The translations under genes were made by a program, and so were the position numbers. From NCBI GenBank assembly GCA_037833965.1, contig AP031355.1, positions 7,837,501 to 7,901,500 of the forward strand: 64,000 nucleotides of DNA. Reading direction: 5' to 3'. Positions within the stretch are counted from its first letter, which is position 1; each line of letters starts with the position of its first letter. The stretch is from Marchantia polymorpha subsp. ruderalis. Taxonomy: Eukaryota > Streptophyta > Marchantiopsida > Marchantiales > Marchantiaceae. Below are positions 1-12,154 of the stretch, in pieces. The notes beneath the pieces are model-generated. The model made no database searches and had not been told where the DNA came from. It saw nothing but the letters and a program-made list of their open reading frames with translations.

Positions 1-690
1 GAATTGCCTGGAGACATGGGCCCGAAGAACGGAGCAGTGTTGCAGAGGCAGAAGTCCAATTCCGGGAAGGAGCTATCATGGATCGATCGCATGCAGCTGA
101 AGCTGGACAGTTTGTGCGAAATGGATACGGGGCGCAATCCGGCCGAGGGCATTCACGATAGCAGCCTGTTCTTCGAGAGCCAGTTCAGCCAAGTGGGCAC
201 GAATGTGCGCAAGTTCTGCGCCGAGTTCGTGCGCGAATTGCTGGTCCCGGAGGACTGCCCGTCGCAGCAGAGATCGTCCGAGGTCGCGGCGACGGAGGAC
301 TCCGCAGCGGTGGCCAGCAGCGGCGCGGACAGGCCCTCGGCGCTGGGCCTGGAAGGCGCGAACGCGTCGGGCCTCGTGCGGCGCGCGTCGTCCATCATGG
401 TCACGGCGCCGCCGGAGATCGTCGCGGAGGCCGTGCGCAGCGTGCCGGCCAAACCCCCCCTGGTCCCCGAGGCCCCGGTCTTCTTCATCGGCAACGAGCA
501 ATCGGAGCAGGACCTGGGCACGTCCAAGTTCGCGGACGAGGACGCCGATCAGTACGCCCACTGGTTCGTGAGCGAGGAGTACCGGAGAATGAGACTGGGG
601 AAATCGACGTCCACCTCGTCGATCCAAAGCTGGGATGGCCATCACCGAGCGCCGAGCAGTGACAGTTTGCTGGATTGGGAGCTGATCTGA
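1..690 (+). CDS. 3' end of an unidentified protein-coding gene (partial)
   Basis: The reading frame is open from the first base of the window to a TGA at 688-690, so the gene starts outside. About 229 residues are visible. The first part is predicted helical and starts with an SWIDRMQLKLDSLC segment; it continues through FFESQFSQVGTNVRKFCAEF. A low-complexity Ser/Ala/Val/Pro linker follows, and the C-terminus is charged, containing HWFVSEEYRRMRLGKS and ending DWELI. No intron boundary is evident inside. GC content and codon use (strong preference for G/C third positions) differ from the AT-rich surroundings and support real coding. A polyadenylation-like AATAAA lies 55 bp past the stop. I do not recognise a named domain and assign no function. 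The opposite-strand open frame at 76-852 is a shadow of this GC-rich exon. Confidence 0.7.
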   Translation, partial: ELPGDMGPKNGAVLQRQKSNSGKELSWIDRMQLKLDSLCEMDTGRNPAEGIHDSSLFFESQFSQVGTNVRKFCAEFVRELLVPEDCPSQQRSSEVAATEDSAAVASSGADRPSALGLEGANASGLVRRASSIMVTAPPEIVAEAVRSVPAKPPLVPEAPVFFIGNEQSEQDLGTSKFADEDADQYAHWFVSEEYRRMRLGKSTSTSSIQSWDGHHRAPSSDSLLDWELI

Positions 691-3600
691 TCTAGGTAGG
701 CGCGAGTGTGCAGAAATCCAATCTGTGAGGGGCTGGGTTCCTTGAATAAAGTCGCCCAGCGTGGGGAAGAAGTCATGGGAAATAAGTTGGGAGTGAGAGA
801 GAGAGAGTTCAGGAGTTCTCCGAGGCCCCTGGAGGCAAAGCAGGCTGGACACAGTGACTAATATCGGATTGCGAAGGATACATACGAGGAGGAATATTAC
901 GTCGCTCTTTCACGACTCAACCTAAAATTTGCTTCTTACTTACCACCACCAACATCATCATCATCGCCATCGTCATTGCTGCCCGCCATCACCGAGCGAA
1001 GCTTGGTGAGAACTCTGCTTTTGCCCACTCAGTCACGGAGCTCGATGTTCCCGTGCACCATTATGGAGGATCGCGTCCACAGGGCAGATTTGGCATCACG
1101 ACCAAAGGGAAAGTTCACTCCGCCTCTGTTACCTTCAGTGGAAAGTTCCTTGTGAACCCTTGACCTTCAGAGCTCATCACTCCTCCCTAGTCCTGCTTTT
1201 GCAGAGGTGAGATTCAGTGAGTAAAGGTGTCGGCATGTCGCACGCAATTCAGGTTGCTAGCCTTTTCTTAGGGACATAGCAAGGCCACCTCTGTACATAA
1301 TCAGGCCTTGAGTATAATCTGTGAAGCCTTTCGTAGTTTCTTCTTTAGCCTTAGATCGTTGTGCTTGTGAATAAAACCACTACAATCAGCGAATCTAGAT
1401 AAGCTGTACAAATCCTGCCTCGTGTGTCTTAGTGAAGTCGGTTTTGCTTCTAGGATTAGCTCTTTGTGCAATCGAGCGTTGTGCCCAGCTTGGACGGACC
1501 AAGTATGTATATATTACATCGAATCTAATAACTTCCAGTCACGTCCAGTGAGGGATGCATATAGTAAGGCAGCTTCCAAGTCATGCGCATGCGCATGACT
1601 CGAGAGCAGATGAGCTTACTATGGCCTCCGAATTTTGAAACCAAACTCTCTACGTCGTGTCTGGACAAGCGTATCGACCAGATTGGAAACCGAGCGATCA
1701 TTCTCAAGAGAAGTCTAGGTCGTTCTCTCGCTTAGTCTATGTGTCTCACAGGTGCCAGTTCTGTACAGAGCTGAATTCAAAGAGCAAACGCTTTCTGGAG
1801 CTTTCTCTAGAAAGAATTGCATCTGAGCAACTGGCTGGAGAACCTAGAGTCGGCATTCGAGTACTGTCCATTAGTACTGTTTGTAGTTGTGTTAAAACAT
1901 GGGAAAGTAAACGGCACTTCCACGAGCAACTTCGCGGACTTATGAACACGAGTTTAATTCGATAAGAAGGTGAATTTTGCAGCTGGAGTTCGTGAGAAGA
2001 GCTTCACAGTCCTCGCTTGGTCGGATGCGATTGGCATGGCTCGTCGTCTCTCACCAGCTATATGACTCATGTGTATAAGTTTGCGCAGTCTATGAGGCCC
2101 TTGTCATAGAAAGACACCACGTGGGTTCGTTTAATGATCGCCCTACCTCGTCGATTAGCTTCAGAATTGAACACCTTACTCACCGAATCTCTCCTCTGCA
2201 AATGCAGGACGAGGTCCTCCATATGCGGAAGTGAGATTCGATGAGTCAGGTCTGGGCCCGAACGGAACCGGAATCAGATGAGCGTGGAAGTGGCAGTCGA
2301 TTCACAGAAGATTAGTGTGAGCTCTACGGAGAAGCATGACTTGCTTCTCCTATATGGCAATCCACAGCTGTCATGCTTGCCTTGCAAGATATTTTAACGT
2401 GGAAGGCCCTTGCACACATTTTCTCATCGAGGGAACTTGGGCGCTGGCTCAACCGTGTATCGGCAGTTACACATGCTTTCTGCATTAGGCAGCTCGCTCT
2501 GGCAGCTACAGCCCACGACACCTTCAGGTTGCTTTACCAGGTTCTCCGCCTCGACACCGAGGGGAAAGCTGACCATACGAGGTGGAAGTTTTTCCGACTG
2601 CCCCCTCTTTGATCAATGGCCTGGCACTTACTGTGGGACGTTTTAGCGGCCTCCGCCTAATAGTTGTCTGCATCGCAGGAATATGATAGAATGCCACGCA
2701 TTACTGTGACACTTAGAAACAACTTCCTTATGTGGCAGCCACGTATTTTTTTGAGACACGAAAAGCTTGCCAGCATTCTCAGTGTGTGAGGAAGGTGGCT
2801 CGATGTAGTTATGACGTTCGTTCTCTCGCTTTCATGTCAAAGAATCTTTCAGATTTCACCTCATTTGAGTTGAACTATATTACATGACATCATCGTGACT
2901 TCATTGCCACCAGATCTGTCGAGTAGCCAAGCCTCTCAACGCTAGGCCTCAGCACACGTGCCCTCCTCACCTGACAATTGGTTTTACACCACATCGTGTC
3001 ATTCCTATTGCCGAATCAACGCTGTCCATCCTCCACAAATCCAAAATATGAGGAAAGCAGATATGGAAGTGAAGAGATTATTTCAACTATTGGTTAGTAT
3101 AATAAACAAATAACCGTGAGTATTCAAATCCTCATGACTGAAATGTTTTTTTCGTTAAATATTACCTCCACAGGTTATTGTTCAAAAACAATGAAAAGAT
3201 TTTGACTAGAAGAAAGTTCACATTTTTCTAAGGAGATGGATATTATTTCTAGATGGGGAACCAAAGAGAGAAAATCTCTATTTTTCAAACTTTACGTAAT
3301 GTTGCTCCTTTCGTTGCTCATCCAGTAAAATGGATAACAACTCTACGGAGACAATTTGTACATTTCAAGCATAATATATACTATCCTAAGTCCAATCCAG
3401 TGGAATATATTTCAATTCTAGCTTCATTCGTATGAAAATGCGTTTGCAGTGGCGTGTGAAATATGTACCCACATGCCAGCGCAAAGATCAGATACCTACA
3501 AAGACATAATCGGTAAGATACTGTCCACTCCGAAGGAGCATCGCTGACACCCTCTCCTTCAAAATGCTAACAGAGTTTGAAAATTAACCGGCGTCGTAAG

Positions 3601-4794
3601 AGGGCTCGTAGACTTCTCTAGAGGCCGCCAATGGAGACATGTAGTAATAAGAGGTGGGTCGCGTATTTCTTCCAGACAACTATTCTGAGCTTGAGTTCAC
3701 GTTGAAGCGATCGCTCGCATTAAACTACACATAAGTCTCTAAATTTCCGCCAGCGAATCTAGTGAATGTATTGATGGGCCCCGTTGAAGTGCATTACTGC
3801 AGGTTCAAACGCATTTAGCACAGTCGGAAAAGGTCCTTCACAATCCCGCATAGGCATATTCTGAACCCCAGCTTAGCCTGAGCCTCCCTTCTTTGCAAGC
3901 ATGATGAGCGAGATCTACACCGACCTCATGCCGAAAAACCCATCCAGTGACAACGATCACGACGTACCTTGCGAAACTCTCTGTAGGATTTACAGATAAC
4001 ACACACTTTCGAGGAACAGCGTTAAAAAATATCTTAACGCAGGACCATGGGAGAGGATTCGACTAAGGAGTGACGTGAACGCATGGTCAAGAGAGAAATA
4101 CGCCTCTCCTCCTTCCACGACACGGCCTGCCATACTCCACCACCTACCATAACTTCTTTTGAGTCAAAAGCGACACCAGACTTACAAGGGATACAAAGAA
4201 TAATTAGAGAGGACAACGGCTTCTGTAGAGCTTTCGCCAACCATTTCCAGTTGACTGTGAGCTCTCATGCATCTGACAGCAAGAGCTCCAGGGACTCGCT
4301 TCGGATAGAAGTTCTGGTGACCTGAACTTGCAGAACAAGCCAGGTTTCGGCCCGATCTCGAGCTTCATTAATTTTGAGAGTCAGAAAGGCAACACGAGTA
4401 CAATAACGGCGGGGACAACAAGGGTGACTACGTTGAACAGGATCATCGAAACTCGTTCCGATTGACATTGTAGACGAGAGAAGAATGTGGATATACCAGC
4501 AAATACTGGATGGATCAGCTGAAAGTTTCCCTCCATAATAATTTCAGACAAGAATCCAAACCCGGAAAGGGTGGTTACTCTATGCACCTATTTTCTCAAC
4601 AAGCAAAAATACAATGTACACTAATTCACAACTGGACTGCACATCTTGGATGGACGACGCACAGTGACTTTATGTCCACTGGACAAACACCAGAATAGAA
4701 GCTTGCACTGAAATCCGACCCAAATGAGCAAGTGCACACCACGTTCGCTTCCGGACGAAAGAAACCTGCTCGCTCAGGAGGACGGCTCAATGAT
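691..4794. other. 3' flank and intergenic region, no gene recognised
   Basis: The first few hundred bases are probably the 3' UTR of the left-edge gene. The rest carries only short unsupported open frames (60-100 codons) with no recognisable domain, no splice-linked continuation and no repeat I could see at full length. Near 3050-3450 the sequence becomes AT-rich. The last part (about 4500-4794) is probably the 3' UTR of the minus-strand channel gene. Confidence 0.5.
745..750 (+). other. Candidate polyadenylation signal (AATAAA)
   Basis: A canonical AATAAA 55 bp downstream of the TGA of the left-edge gene, at the usual distance for a plant near-upstream element. Position and motif are seen; use is inferred. 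Confidence 0.4.
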
Positions 4795-6978
4795 TTAAGC
4801 CATGGACGAGGAGTCGGCAGAAGGAAGAAGGGGATCAGTGTTGCTGTCGGAAGCTCGTCTCGTAAGCTCGACCGGATGTAAGGCCGGATGAAGATACGCC
4901 TTCTCGAGGCACTTGGTGATCTCGTCCTTCATTCCTTTCCGTTCGTCCTCGGCATCCTTCTTCGTGGTACTCTCGACGGAAAACCTTACGAAAACTGGGT
5001 AGAAGCGTTTCAAGCAGTATTGATAATAAAGAATGGTAAGAATAGGGAGGGGAACTACGAGAGCAGAGACACGGGTGGACATGGAGGTTTGGAATATCCC
5101 CACGAACGTGATCTGCATCAGAAACAGAGCTGCCACAATGCGGTTGTGCACTTGAGGCCAGTACTGTCCTCCTGTCTCATAGGCCGGTTCGTACACATGC
5201 ATGATCTGATTCTTGAAGACCACGTATCCCAGGGCAAAGTAGACGAGCAAGAACGGCGGCAGCAGCGGGGCAATCACCGCATACACGAGGCCCACGAGGA
5301 TGAAGAGCAGCAATTGTGGGATGACCCTGTAGTAAGGAAGGGAGTAGAGCTCCAGCTCCGGATGGTTACTATCTTCCTTCAGAGTATGCCTCTTGAGCAT
5401 GTTCAGAATCAGCAAGCCGATCTGCAGAATCTCCAACGGGAATCCAGCCCATCCCGTGGTCATGATGTATGACATGAAGAAAGTAGCTTGCCTCGGAATG
5501 TCGGAAGCAAGGCGCAAGGGGATCTCTGCGGGATCCGTCAGAAACTCGACCTCGTCCAACACGGACGCCGACAGGACTTGGATGAAAAATACAGGGCCTG
5601 CCAGGAAGTAGAAAAACTTCGCAGCAGCATTCCGCTCTTGGTTGCTCTTGGATGACGGACCTTCGAGCTGCGAAAGGGCCAGAAGCATCGGAGGGATGAA
5701 GTATAGCAGAGCAGCCAGCAGCAAGGTCGACAGATATCCCTCGACAAACCAGGCCACTCCGGGAAAATCTAGGATTACAACCACGATCTTGGGCATGTAT
5801 TTCCAATTCTTCAAAATGTTGATGTTCCCAACACCCTGCACGAATGCGTTCGGAATGGTGTACAAGATCGTCGTGAGGAACACCAGGACCCCGACAAATA
5901 TCTGTCGGATCCACAGCTGGGAGAAGGACACCGAGAGGTTTGGCCAGTATACATCTCTCGGTTCGGGAGCCCATTCTGTCACCCACGACATGGGATTTTC
6001 TGCTTGCTGGCTTTGCGCTGCGACGGCTGCACCCCGCCTGTTCCTGAAGGTCACGACGGCAGCAGGAATCTCCTTATTCTTGTGAAGAACGTCGTGCTGA
6101 GCTTGTCGAATTTTCCCGTGCAAATCTTCTAGCTTCGCTGTCAGCCTCTCTATGGGATCTATCTTAGGGCCATATAGTCCACACAAGCCAGCTCGTTTCG
6201 GCTTCCTTTTACTGGGGTCCAGTTTCTTCATCCAGCCGATTTCATCTTGCAACAGCTCGAATTTATGAATCATGCTTTCAATGTGGCCAGCGTTGTAAAT
6301 CATCTGATGAGATGTGTAGGAGCCAGGATGGTACTCCGTGAAGAACTCTTCCACCATATCGCTGTGACTCTTGCCTTCAGAAGGCTTTGGTATTGCGCGA
6401 ACAAGGACACTGAACTGGTCAGGCTGAGGCCGAGCATTATGCAGATACTCCAGGCGTTTCTTAGTGATGCTGCTGTACTCGAGATACAGCAGAATGTATG
6501 CGCAGAATGAGATGAAGTAAACAGAACCGAAGATGACCCAATATCGTTTGGAGCCGTGGTTGAGATTTAATATGGTGAAGTGATCAAAGGACTCCGTGTA
6601 GATTTGAGATGGGCTGTCATGCTTGACAGTGTAGTACAAGGGAGCGAGAATTGCTCCCAGGCAAGCACAGATCGCAAACAGCTTGGTGCTCAGATTGAAG
6701 ACCCTCAAAAACACCAAGGCATCCAGTCCTGCCGTCTCTAAGACTTCCGCCTCTGTGAATCTCCAAGCTCTGACGATCCATCCCACCGAGGGTATGAAGC
6801 TTTCGAGCGTCCGCTCCCTCAGCTTATTCAGTTTCCTCTGTCGTAGCAAATCTCTACCGAAGTATACTCCAGCATTGTTCGGCTGCTTGCTGAACACTGA
6901 GTACATCAACAAAAACAGAGCTGCCAGCCCAATATTGATCCCAGCACTGGTGAGTAAGCCTCCAATCTCCATCGCCAT
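4795..6978 (-). CDS. OSCA/CSC1-like mechanosensitive, osmolality-gated cation channel (OSCA2-type)
   Basis: A single uninterrupted 727-codon frame encodes a full-length OSCA/TMEM63 protein, normally about 700-800 residues. Domain order matches the family. The N-terminal RSN1_TM part has a first membrane segment at about residues 7-29, then others near 98-116 and 146-168. The cytosolic PHM7_cyt region (about 190-350) includes PQPDQFSVLVRAIP and APEPRDVYWPNL. The C-terminal 7TM channel part (about 355-665) includes the conserved YETGGQYWPQVHNRI loop. The start MAMEIGGLLTSAGINIG and the VYFGRDLL and LDALVFLRVF stretches fit the OSCA2 clade from memory better than OSCA1 or ERD4. Known members are plasma- or endomembrane channels opened by tension or hyperosmotic stress and passing calcium. 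The lack of introns is notable because many plant OSCA genes have them. The ATG at 6976-6978 gives the expected N-terminus. The clade call is less certain than the family. Confidence 0.93.
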   Translation of the reverse strand: MAMEIGGLLTSAGINIGLAALFLLMYSVFSKQPNNAGVYFGRDLLRQRKLNKLRERTLESFIPSVGWIVRAWRFTEAEVLETAGLDALVFLRVFNLSTKLFAICACLGAILAPLYYTVKHDSPSQIYTESFDHFTILNLNHGSKRYWVIFGSVYFISFCAYILLYLEYSSITKKRLEYLHNARPQPDQFSVLVRAIPKPSEGKSHSDMVEEFFTEYHPGSYTSHQMIYNAGHIESMIHKFELLQDEIGWMKKLDPSKRKPKRAGLCGLYGPKIDPIERLTAKLEDLHGKIRQAQHDVLHKNKEIPAAVVTFRNRRGAAVAAQSQQAENPMSWVTEWAPEPRDVYWPNLSVSFSQLWIRQIFVGVLVFLTTILYTIPNAFVQGVGNINILKNWKYMPKIVVVILDFPGVAWFVEGYLSTLLLAALLYFIPPMLLALSQLEGPSSKSNQERNAAAKFFYFLAGPVFFIQVLSASVLDEVEFLTDPAEIPLRLASDIPRQATFFMSYIMTTGWAGFPLEILQIGLLILNMLKRHTLKEDSNHPELELYSLPYYRVIPQLLLFILVGLVYAVIAPLLPPFLLVYFALGYVVFKNQIMHVYEPAYETGGQYWPQVHNRIVAALFLMQITFVGIFQTSMSTRVSALVVPLPILTILYYQYCLKRFYPVFVRFSVESTTKKDAEDERKGMKDEITKCLEKAYLHPALHPVELTRRASDSNTDPLLPSADSSSMA

Positions 6979-7365
6979 AGCAACAAACTACAGACTGCCA
7001 AATGGACCCGGCTCCTCGGAGTAGTTGCCAACCGAAGACCACCCGCCCCACCTGAATCTGCTAGAGATGCCTCACGCCAGCACCGGAACCAAAGCAGAAG
7101 GTCTAACCTTGGCGTGAACTACTACTGAGGACGATCCAATCACCTGCTGCTCGCAACAGCCACTCTTCATATTTACTATCGCCTGGCCGATGGTGTGTCG
7201 ACCCCAGAGTCGACTGACTCTCTAGTCCTGCAAATCAACCCTGCCTGGAACGGAGTTCCACCTGCGATCTCATCCACCTCATTCGAGACTCTTGCTCCTT
7301 CCTCTGCTCCTCCATGCCCCACTCAAAGCCCGAAACCGAACACAACCAAGGCATCCTCAGCTCGT

Positions 7366-8070
7366 CGCCACTCCCTCCCTCCCTCCCTGCAACTGCCTTC
7401 CTGTCAGCGATGTTCACACTCCACTCCACGCCTTCCCAAACTCGGTCCCGCTGTAAGAAGAGCTAGGGAGCCACTCGAAACCCATGCCCAGACCTCATCC
7501 ACCCAGTTGCCATGGCACTGCGCGTCACTCAAGCTTCCACTTCCACTTCCACTTAGGCCGAGAGAGGGAGGGCGAGAGGGAGGGAGGGAACACAACAGTG
7601 TCGGAAAGCTACATGCACGACAAGTCAATGCATCGAGGTGCTGCAAATCCTGGTGTCAGAACACGGGGAAAGCTGAAACGAAGCTGCATCACTTTGATCT
7701 CACGTAGCTGTAACGTTGTAGGACCTCCAGCACTACCTGCGACTCACTCACTCACTCACTCGCTGCCTGTCTCCACACACTCCGTCGCTCGCTCACTCGC
7801 TTGCTCGCCTTCTCTCGCAGCAGTTCCTCTCTGCGCAAAGGGCAGCTCCACCTCGACAATAGACAGGACAATGGTTATCGAAACACGTGGAACCGATCTC
7901 ATGCACATCGCCACGTGCACGCAGGCCAGGCTCGAATGATTTGTTGATTTTTGAAGATACCCCCACCGACGGCCACGGCCCCCTCCATTTCACCAAGTAA
8001 AAGTCCGCCCCTACTTACATCGGTCCATCATTCCGTCCCTCCATCCCTCCATCCCTCCCTTCCTTCCTCA
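7366..8070. repeat. Cluster of pyrimidine/purine simple-sequence tracts
   Basis: CTCCC repeats near 7370-7390, GAGGGAGGG-type purine tracts near 7560-7590, a CACT tetranucleotide run at about 7743-7761 and CCATCCCT repeats near 8038-8060. They lie within 0.4-1.1 kb upstream of the channel gene start. Such tracts are common in plant 5' regions; no specific regulatory role is shown. Confidence 0.6.
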
Positions 8071-9598
8071 AACTCTCCCATCTCTCCCATGGCCGAAAAA
8101 GCTACTCTGCCTGCTGTTGCTGAGCTCAGGCCACCGTGATCGCCCAGTTCTGATAGGACCTGCGGGATGGGGCGGGCGGCAAAAGAAGAGCAGCATATGC
8201 TGCCCTGTCCAGAGATGCGTGCTTGGGATTCGAGCTACCGATATGTCGCTTCTGCCCCTTCTGTAGACCTCATTGCAACCAATGGAAAGCACCAAGGACG
8301 ATGGAGGTCAGTAATATTTTAGTTGAGCGAAGCCTTTAGTTTAGATATGGTGTGCCAGAAGAGACGGAGCTGGAGCTGCTGGGAGAAGCGGAGGGTTCCT
8401 CATCAGATTGAGGTTTGGCCCTTGGACCTCGAGAAGCCCACTTCCTCCATCTGAGGCCGATTTGGAGTGATTCCCCAGTCAGTCAGAAGAGAAAGCTACG
8501 TGCTGCTGATGGATGAGCACTTGCACGAACCCCCAAACATTTGTCTCGATCTTCGTCATCAGAAAGGGTTCCTCAGCGATCGAGAGTCGTGATTTTCATT
8601 GTTGGCGAAGAGCTCGGTGCGAGCGTTACTCGCTTGCAGATGCAGCATATCTCGCCGCTGCTCCGCTGGTGCAGATCTTTCCTCCTTTATAGACCGGAGC
8701 AGACCAGATCACCTCCTGTTTATTAAATGTTTATCTGCCGGTGGCCCAGGCTAGAGAATTTTGTCAGGACAGGCCATGTCTTCCATTTCACAGCACAACA
8801 CGTCCATCCCAGTGGACCGAGGACACCTGCTGTGCACGCTTTTCAGCGTCCTCCGGATTTACTTTGTTGTGCTTCTCGACCTTGAGGATATTGTATTCTC
8901 TTCCTTTTCATATATTTATTCTCCGCCATTTTTCCTCTCCTTCCACTCACGTGCATTCGTTGACGTTAAGTTTCCTATTGTTCACTTTTCTCTTCTTCTC
9001 TCCGGAGGGAGGATGCGTTGGTGAAATTCAGCCAATCCACTCATCGATCCATCGGGGATTTTAGGCTCTTCACGGGAATTCCACCTCAGCGTCGTCCTTA
9101 TCCATTTTGAGCCGCCATTGGAATCCGGTGGATTTTCTTTCTAACTTGAAAATAAGGCATTTGCAAATTAGAGAATGTCTTGACTGCAAGTTCGTGCTGT
9201 TTTGTTTGCCCATATGTTCTGTAAGTACTCTGTCATATATCATTACAAGCTGACTCGTCTGAAAGATGTCTACGGCAGAATTGACCTTCTAGATGAAGAC
9301 AGTCTTCACGACACCACTACGACGGGTTTGGCCTGGACCAAGACAAGAATTTTGTTTTCCTCAAGCCTTCCTTCCTTCCTACTTCAATGGATTGAGTTAA
9401 TCCGTCGGTCCAAAGCACGCTTTCGGTTCTAGACAACGAAATCGGATGCAAGCAACACCGCGAGCAACAACCGAGAAAGACTGAGATGACAACAGCTTTT
9501 CGTCTGCTTGGCAAGTCTCCAATCTATCAGCTGATCGACAATTCTGACCTCCACCAATTACACACACTAATTTCCAGACTAGAGCCAAATCTACTCCC

Positions 9599-9647
9599 AA
9601 AAAATCATGTGCGTAAAAAAATCATTTGTACTCACACATGATTTTTT
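9599..9647. repeat. Inverted repeat, 13-bp perfect arms
   Basis: Left arm AAAAAATCATGTG at 9599-9611 and its exact complement at 9635-9647, with a 23-nt spacer. It lies in AT-rich intergenic DNA about 140 bp from a second hairpin. It could be part of a small decayed inverted-repeat element; no flanking target duplication was identified. Confidence 0.6.
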
Positions 9648-9785
9648 ATTTTTTTTATCAATTGCACGGTAAAGAATGAGAAAGAAACAATTATATTTAA
9701 GTTCAACAAAAGTAACTCGAACTAACTAAACTCAATCACCCATTCAAACAAACCTCAGTGATCCATACATATCCACCTTGTTTCT

Positions 9786-9816
9786 TTTATTTGTACCAAT
9801 CCTTGGTACAAATAAA
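9786..9816. repeat. Near-perfect palindrome, 14-bp arms, 3-nt loop
   Basis: TTTATTTGTACCAA at 9786-9799 is followed, after the 3 bases TCC, by its exact complement at 9803-9816. A short hairpin of this type is typical of transposon ends or of intrinsically folding intergenic DNA. No gene is adjacent. Confidence 0.65.
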
Positions 9817-12154
9817 AAATCCTCGGAAAGACTTTCCAATTGTCCAATTATCCAAGGAGTTTGCGCAAAAGGCTTGGAATATTTTGTAAGACGTTGGATT
9901 TTATGACAAACCCAGGCCTTTTCTCTCCTTTTTCATTCTCTCTCCTCCGCTGAAGTGATGAATATTTAAGCCTCCACATAAGGTTGTGTGCATGAGTCAC
10001 AGATTTCATTATATTCACTTAACTTCAAGGGAGGATACATAATACTATGAAAGCTTGTGCGAGGATATCGAAGCTAACAGTATATGTTATTACGTAAAAA
10101 TTATATGATTTAAAAGTTCCATTTTATTGAAAATTAGGTGGTGTGGAGTGTTAAGAAAATAATACACCAAAGGTACTTGAATGATCACAAGGCCAGTAAG
10201 CCAACTATCATCGCCTTTTACATTTTACTTCAAAAGTGATGAAGGTGAGAGAGAATTATATGTTATCTACAGCAGTCTGTATGTGAAGACCAATTCGAAG
10301 ACTTGTGTCTGCCACAGAGTCTCCGTGTGAGTAGTTTTCTCTTTACGTATCATATGTCTAGTTCGGACTTCCAGACCCTATTCTTTTATATTCAACTGGT
10401 GGATAATTATTATACATTATGGACACAGACTAAAACATTATGAAGAAATGATGCAGCTGTTGGAACGTTTTTTCCCTATGAATGATATGGAAACAACAAT
10501 CGAGAATCGAAAAAAACAAAAACCGTGTCTTTTATCTGGCAACCGTGGTAGGAATGTTCCTCCTCCTCCTCCCTCTTTTCTTACTTCTACTGAAAATGCA
10601 TTGGCGTTTTGGAAGACTAGACATCTACTATATTATTTGGAATATTTCAATCTTTCTACCAATAGACTAGGAAAACCGGAGAAATAGTAGTAAAAAGAAC
10701 CCATCGTACGGCTGGAAGGTACGAGGAGGAAGCGAATACCCATACCTCTTTTCATATCTCATTGTATTATTATTACTAGACATCTCCATTATTGATAAAT
10801 CTGGCTCATCCAAAAAAAATATTCTTAAACCTTCTTTCGAAGACCCAGTAACAAAAATTTCAACAGCCTTCGTCGACATCAACTTTAGGGTTACTAAAAA
10901 ATTATTTCAACTAAGAGAGTAAAGGGGAATGCATATATACGCCATGTCCTAGTCATTTATGCCACCGAGTTGGATAGAGTACCTTGTAGCCCCGAGCAAG
11001 CTTTAGGTTCCAGAAGCAAGTCTTGGTTCCCTAGAAGAGCACCAAAGTTCCGTAAAAGAACATCAAAGCGCTCCGGTCTCGGGCCAAGCGCTCGGGGCGA
11101 GGGAGGGGGCGAGGGAGGCATGGCCAAAGGATGGCTCCATGTCGCAGTCGAGATCGTAGCTCGTGGCAACGCGGCCGAAATTGCTCATTCGTCGTCATCG
11201 AGCAATAGGCCATGCCGATCCAGCTTTCCAATCCCCGAGCATTTGAGTCGTAGAGCGAAATCTTCCGAACATTTGCAAAGCGCATTCTTGCCCGAGGTGC
11301 GCACGCGTGGATTGGTTCGCGTTCGAGGTCACAGGGCAGGCAGGGCCCATGGCGAGCGCGAGGGATCGATTGATGTGACTGAGCCTTCTTGCCCTATCCC
11401 GCCTGCCCGCTCGCTGAGGCCAGGGGCCACCTCCTCTCGTTCTTGGACTCGCTCGCCCGTCTGCGGTGGTAGATTGTGAATTGGGGGACCGCCGTGGAAG
11501 AGAGCGCTCTGGCTTCGAAGAATTCAGCGCGACGAATCCCAAGGGTGACTTGTGAAGCAAGATTCATACCGCCATCGATGGTCGCGGTCTTGGACATGCA
11601 GTCGGACGATCAGTGGAAGTCTTTAGCAGCTCTGGCCGTGCTCACGCCCGTCTCTCAGATGGTATTTTCCGGGTTTCTTGCACAGAGCAGAGCATGCATA
11701 GTTCGAGATACCGCCTGCTTGATTCAGACTCGGCTGTTTGGATATAATATTCGCGTGCGGTCTCCCACTTCGGGGTCCACCAATCGCCTGTCACGCCCAA
11801 ACCAACAGTGTCTTGAAGGCGAACGGCCCGAGTGAGAAATCGCGGATTGCGTATGGACATTTAGGTTTGCTGAAGAGTTCCACACAAAAGCAGTTCGTTT
11901 TCCAACATTTCTTCTCTGGGCAAATTCGCGGGTCTCACCTCTTCCCGCTCCGCGTACGCTGGAGTTCGAGATCTTCACAGGGACCTGCATGCTCTTGGGC
12001 ACGATAAGCTTTTCCGAGGACAGATGTAGCATCACCAGTTGGTCCCCGCGATCGTTACAATACACTCCCGACACTAAAAGCGGCATTCAGCTTCACTGGA
12101 GACGATTCGAGACTTCGCATCAACAGGATCAGCCTGGGAACCAATTCAGCTCTG

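Larger units (their letters stand above)
6979..12154. other. Upstream region of the channel gene and intergenic DNA
   Basis: The first 1-2 kb is probably the promoter and 5' UTR of the minus-strand channel gene; it is rich in CT/GA tracts. Open frames such as those at 7195-7707 and 10970-11479 have repetitive or compositional translations (Ser/Pro or Arg/Gly runs) and no recognisable domain. 9.6-10.9 kb is AT-rich; 10.95-12.1 kb is GC-rich and is probably the upstream region of the F-box ORF. Confidence 0.45.

Noticed and set aside
76..852. 258-codon minus-strand frame opposite the left-edge gene
   Set aside because: Arg-rich antisense shadow of a GC-rich exon; the plus strand has the coherent protein.
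5369..5986. 205-codon minus-strand frame overlapping the channel gene
   Set aside because: An alternative-frame shadow of the OSCA2-like coding sequence.
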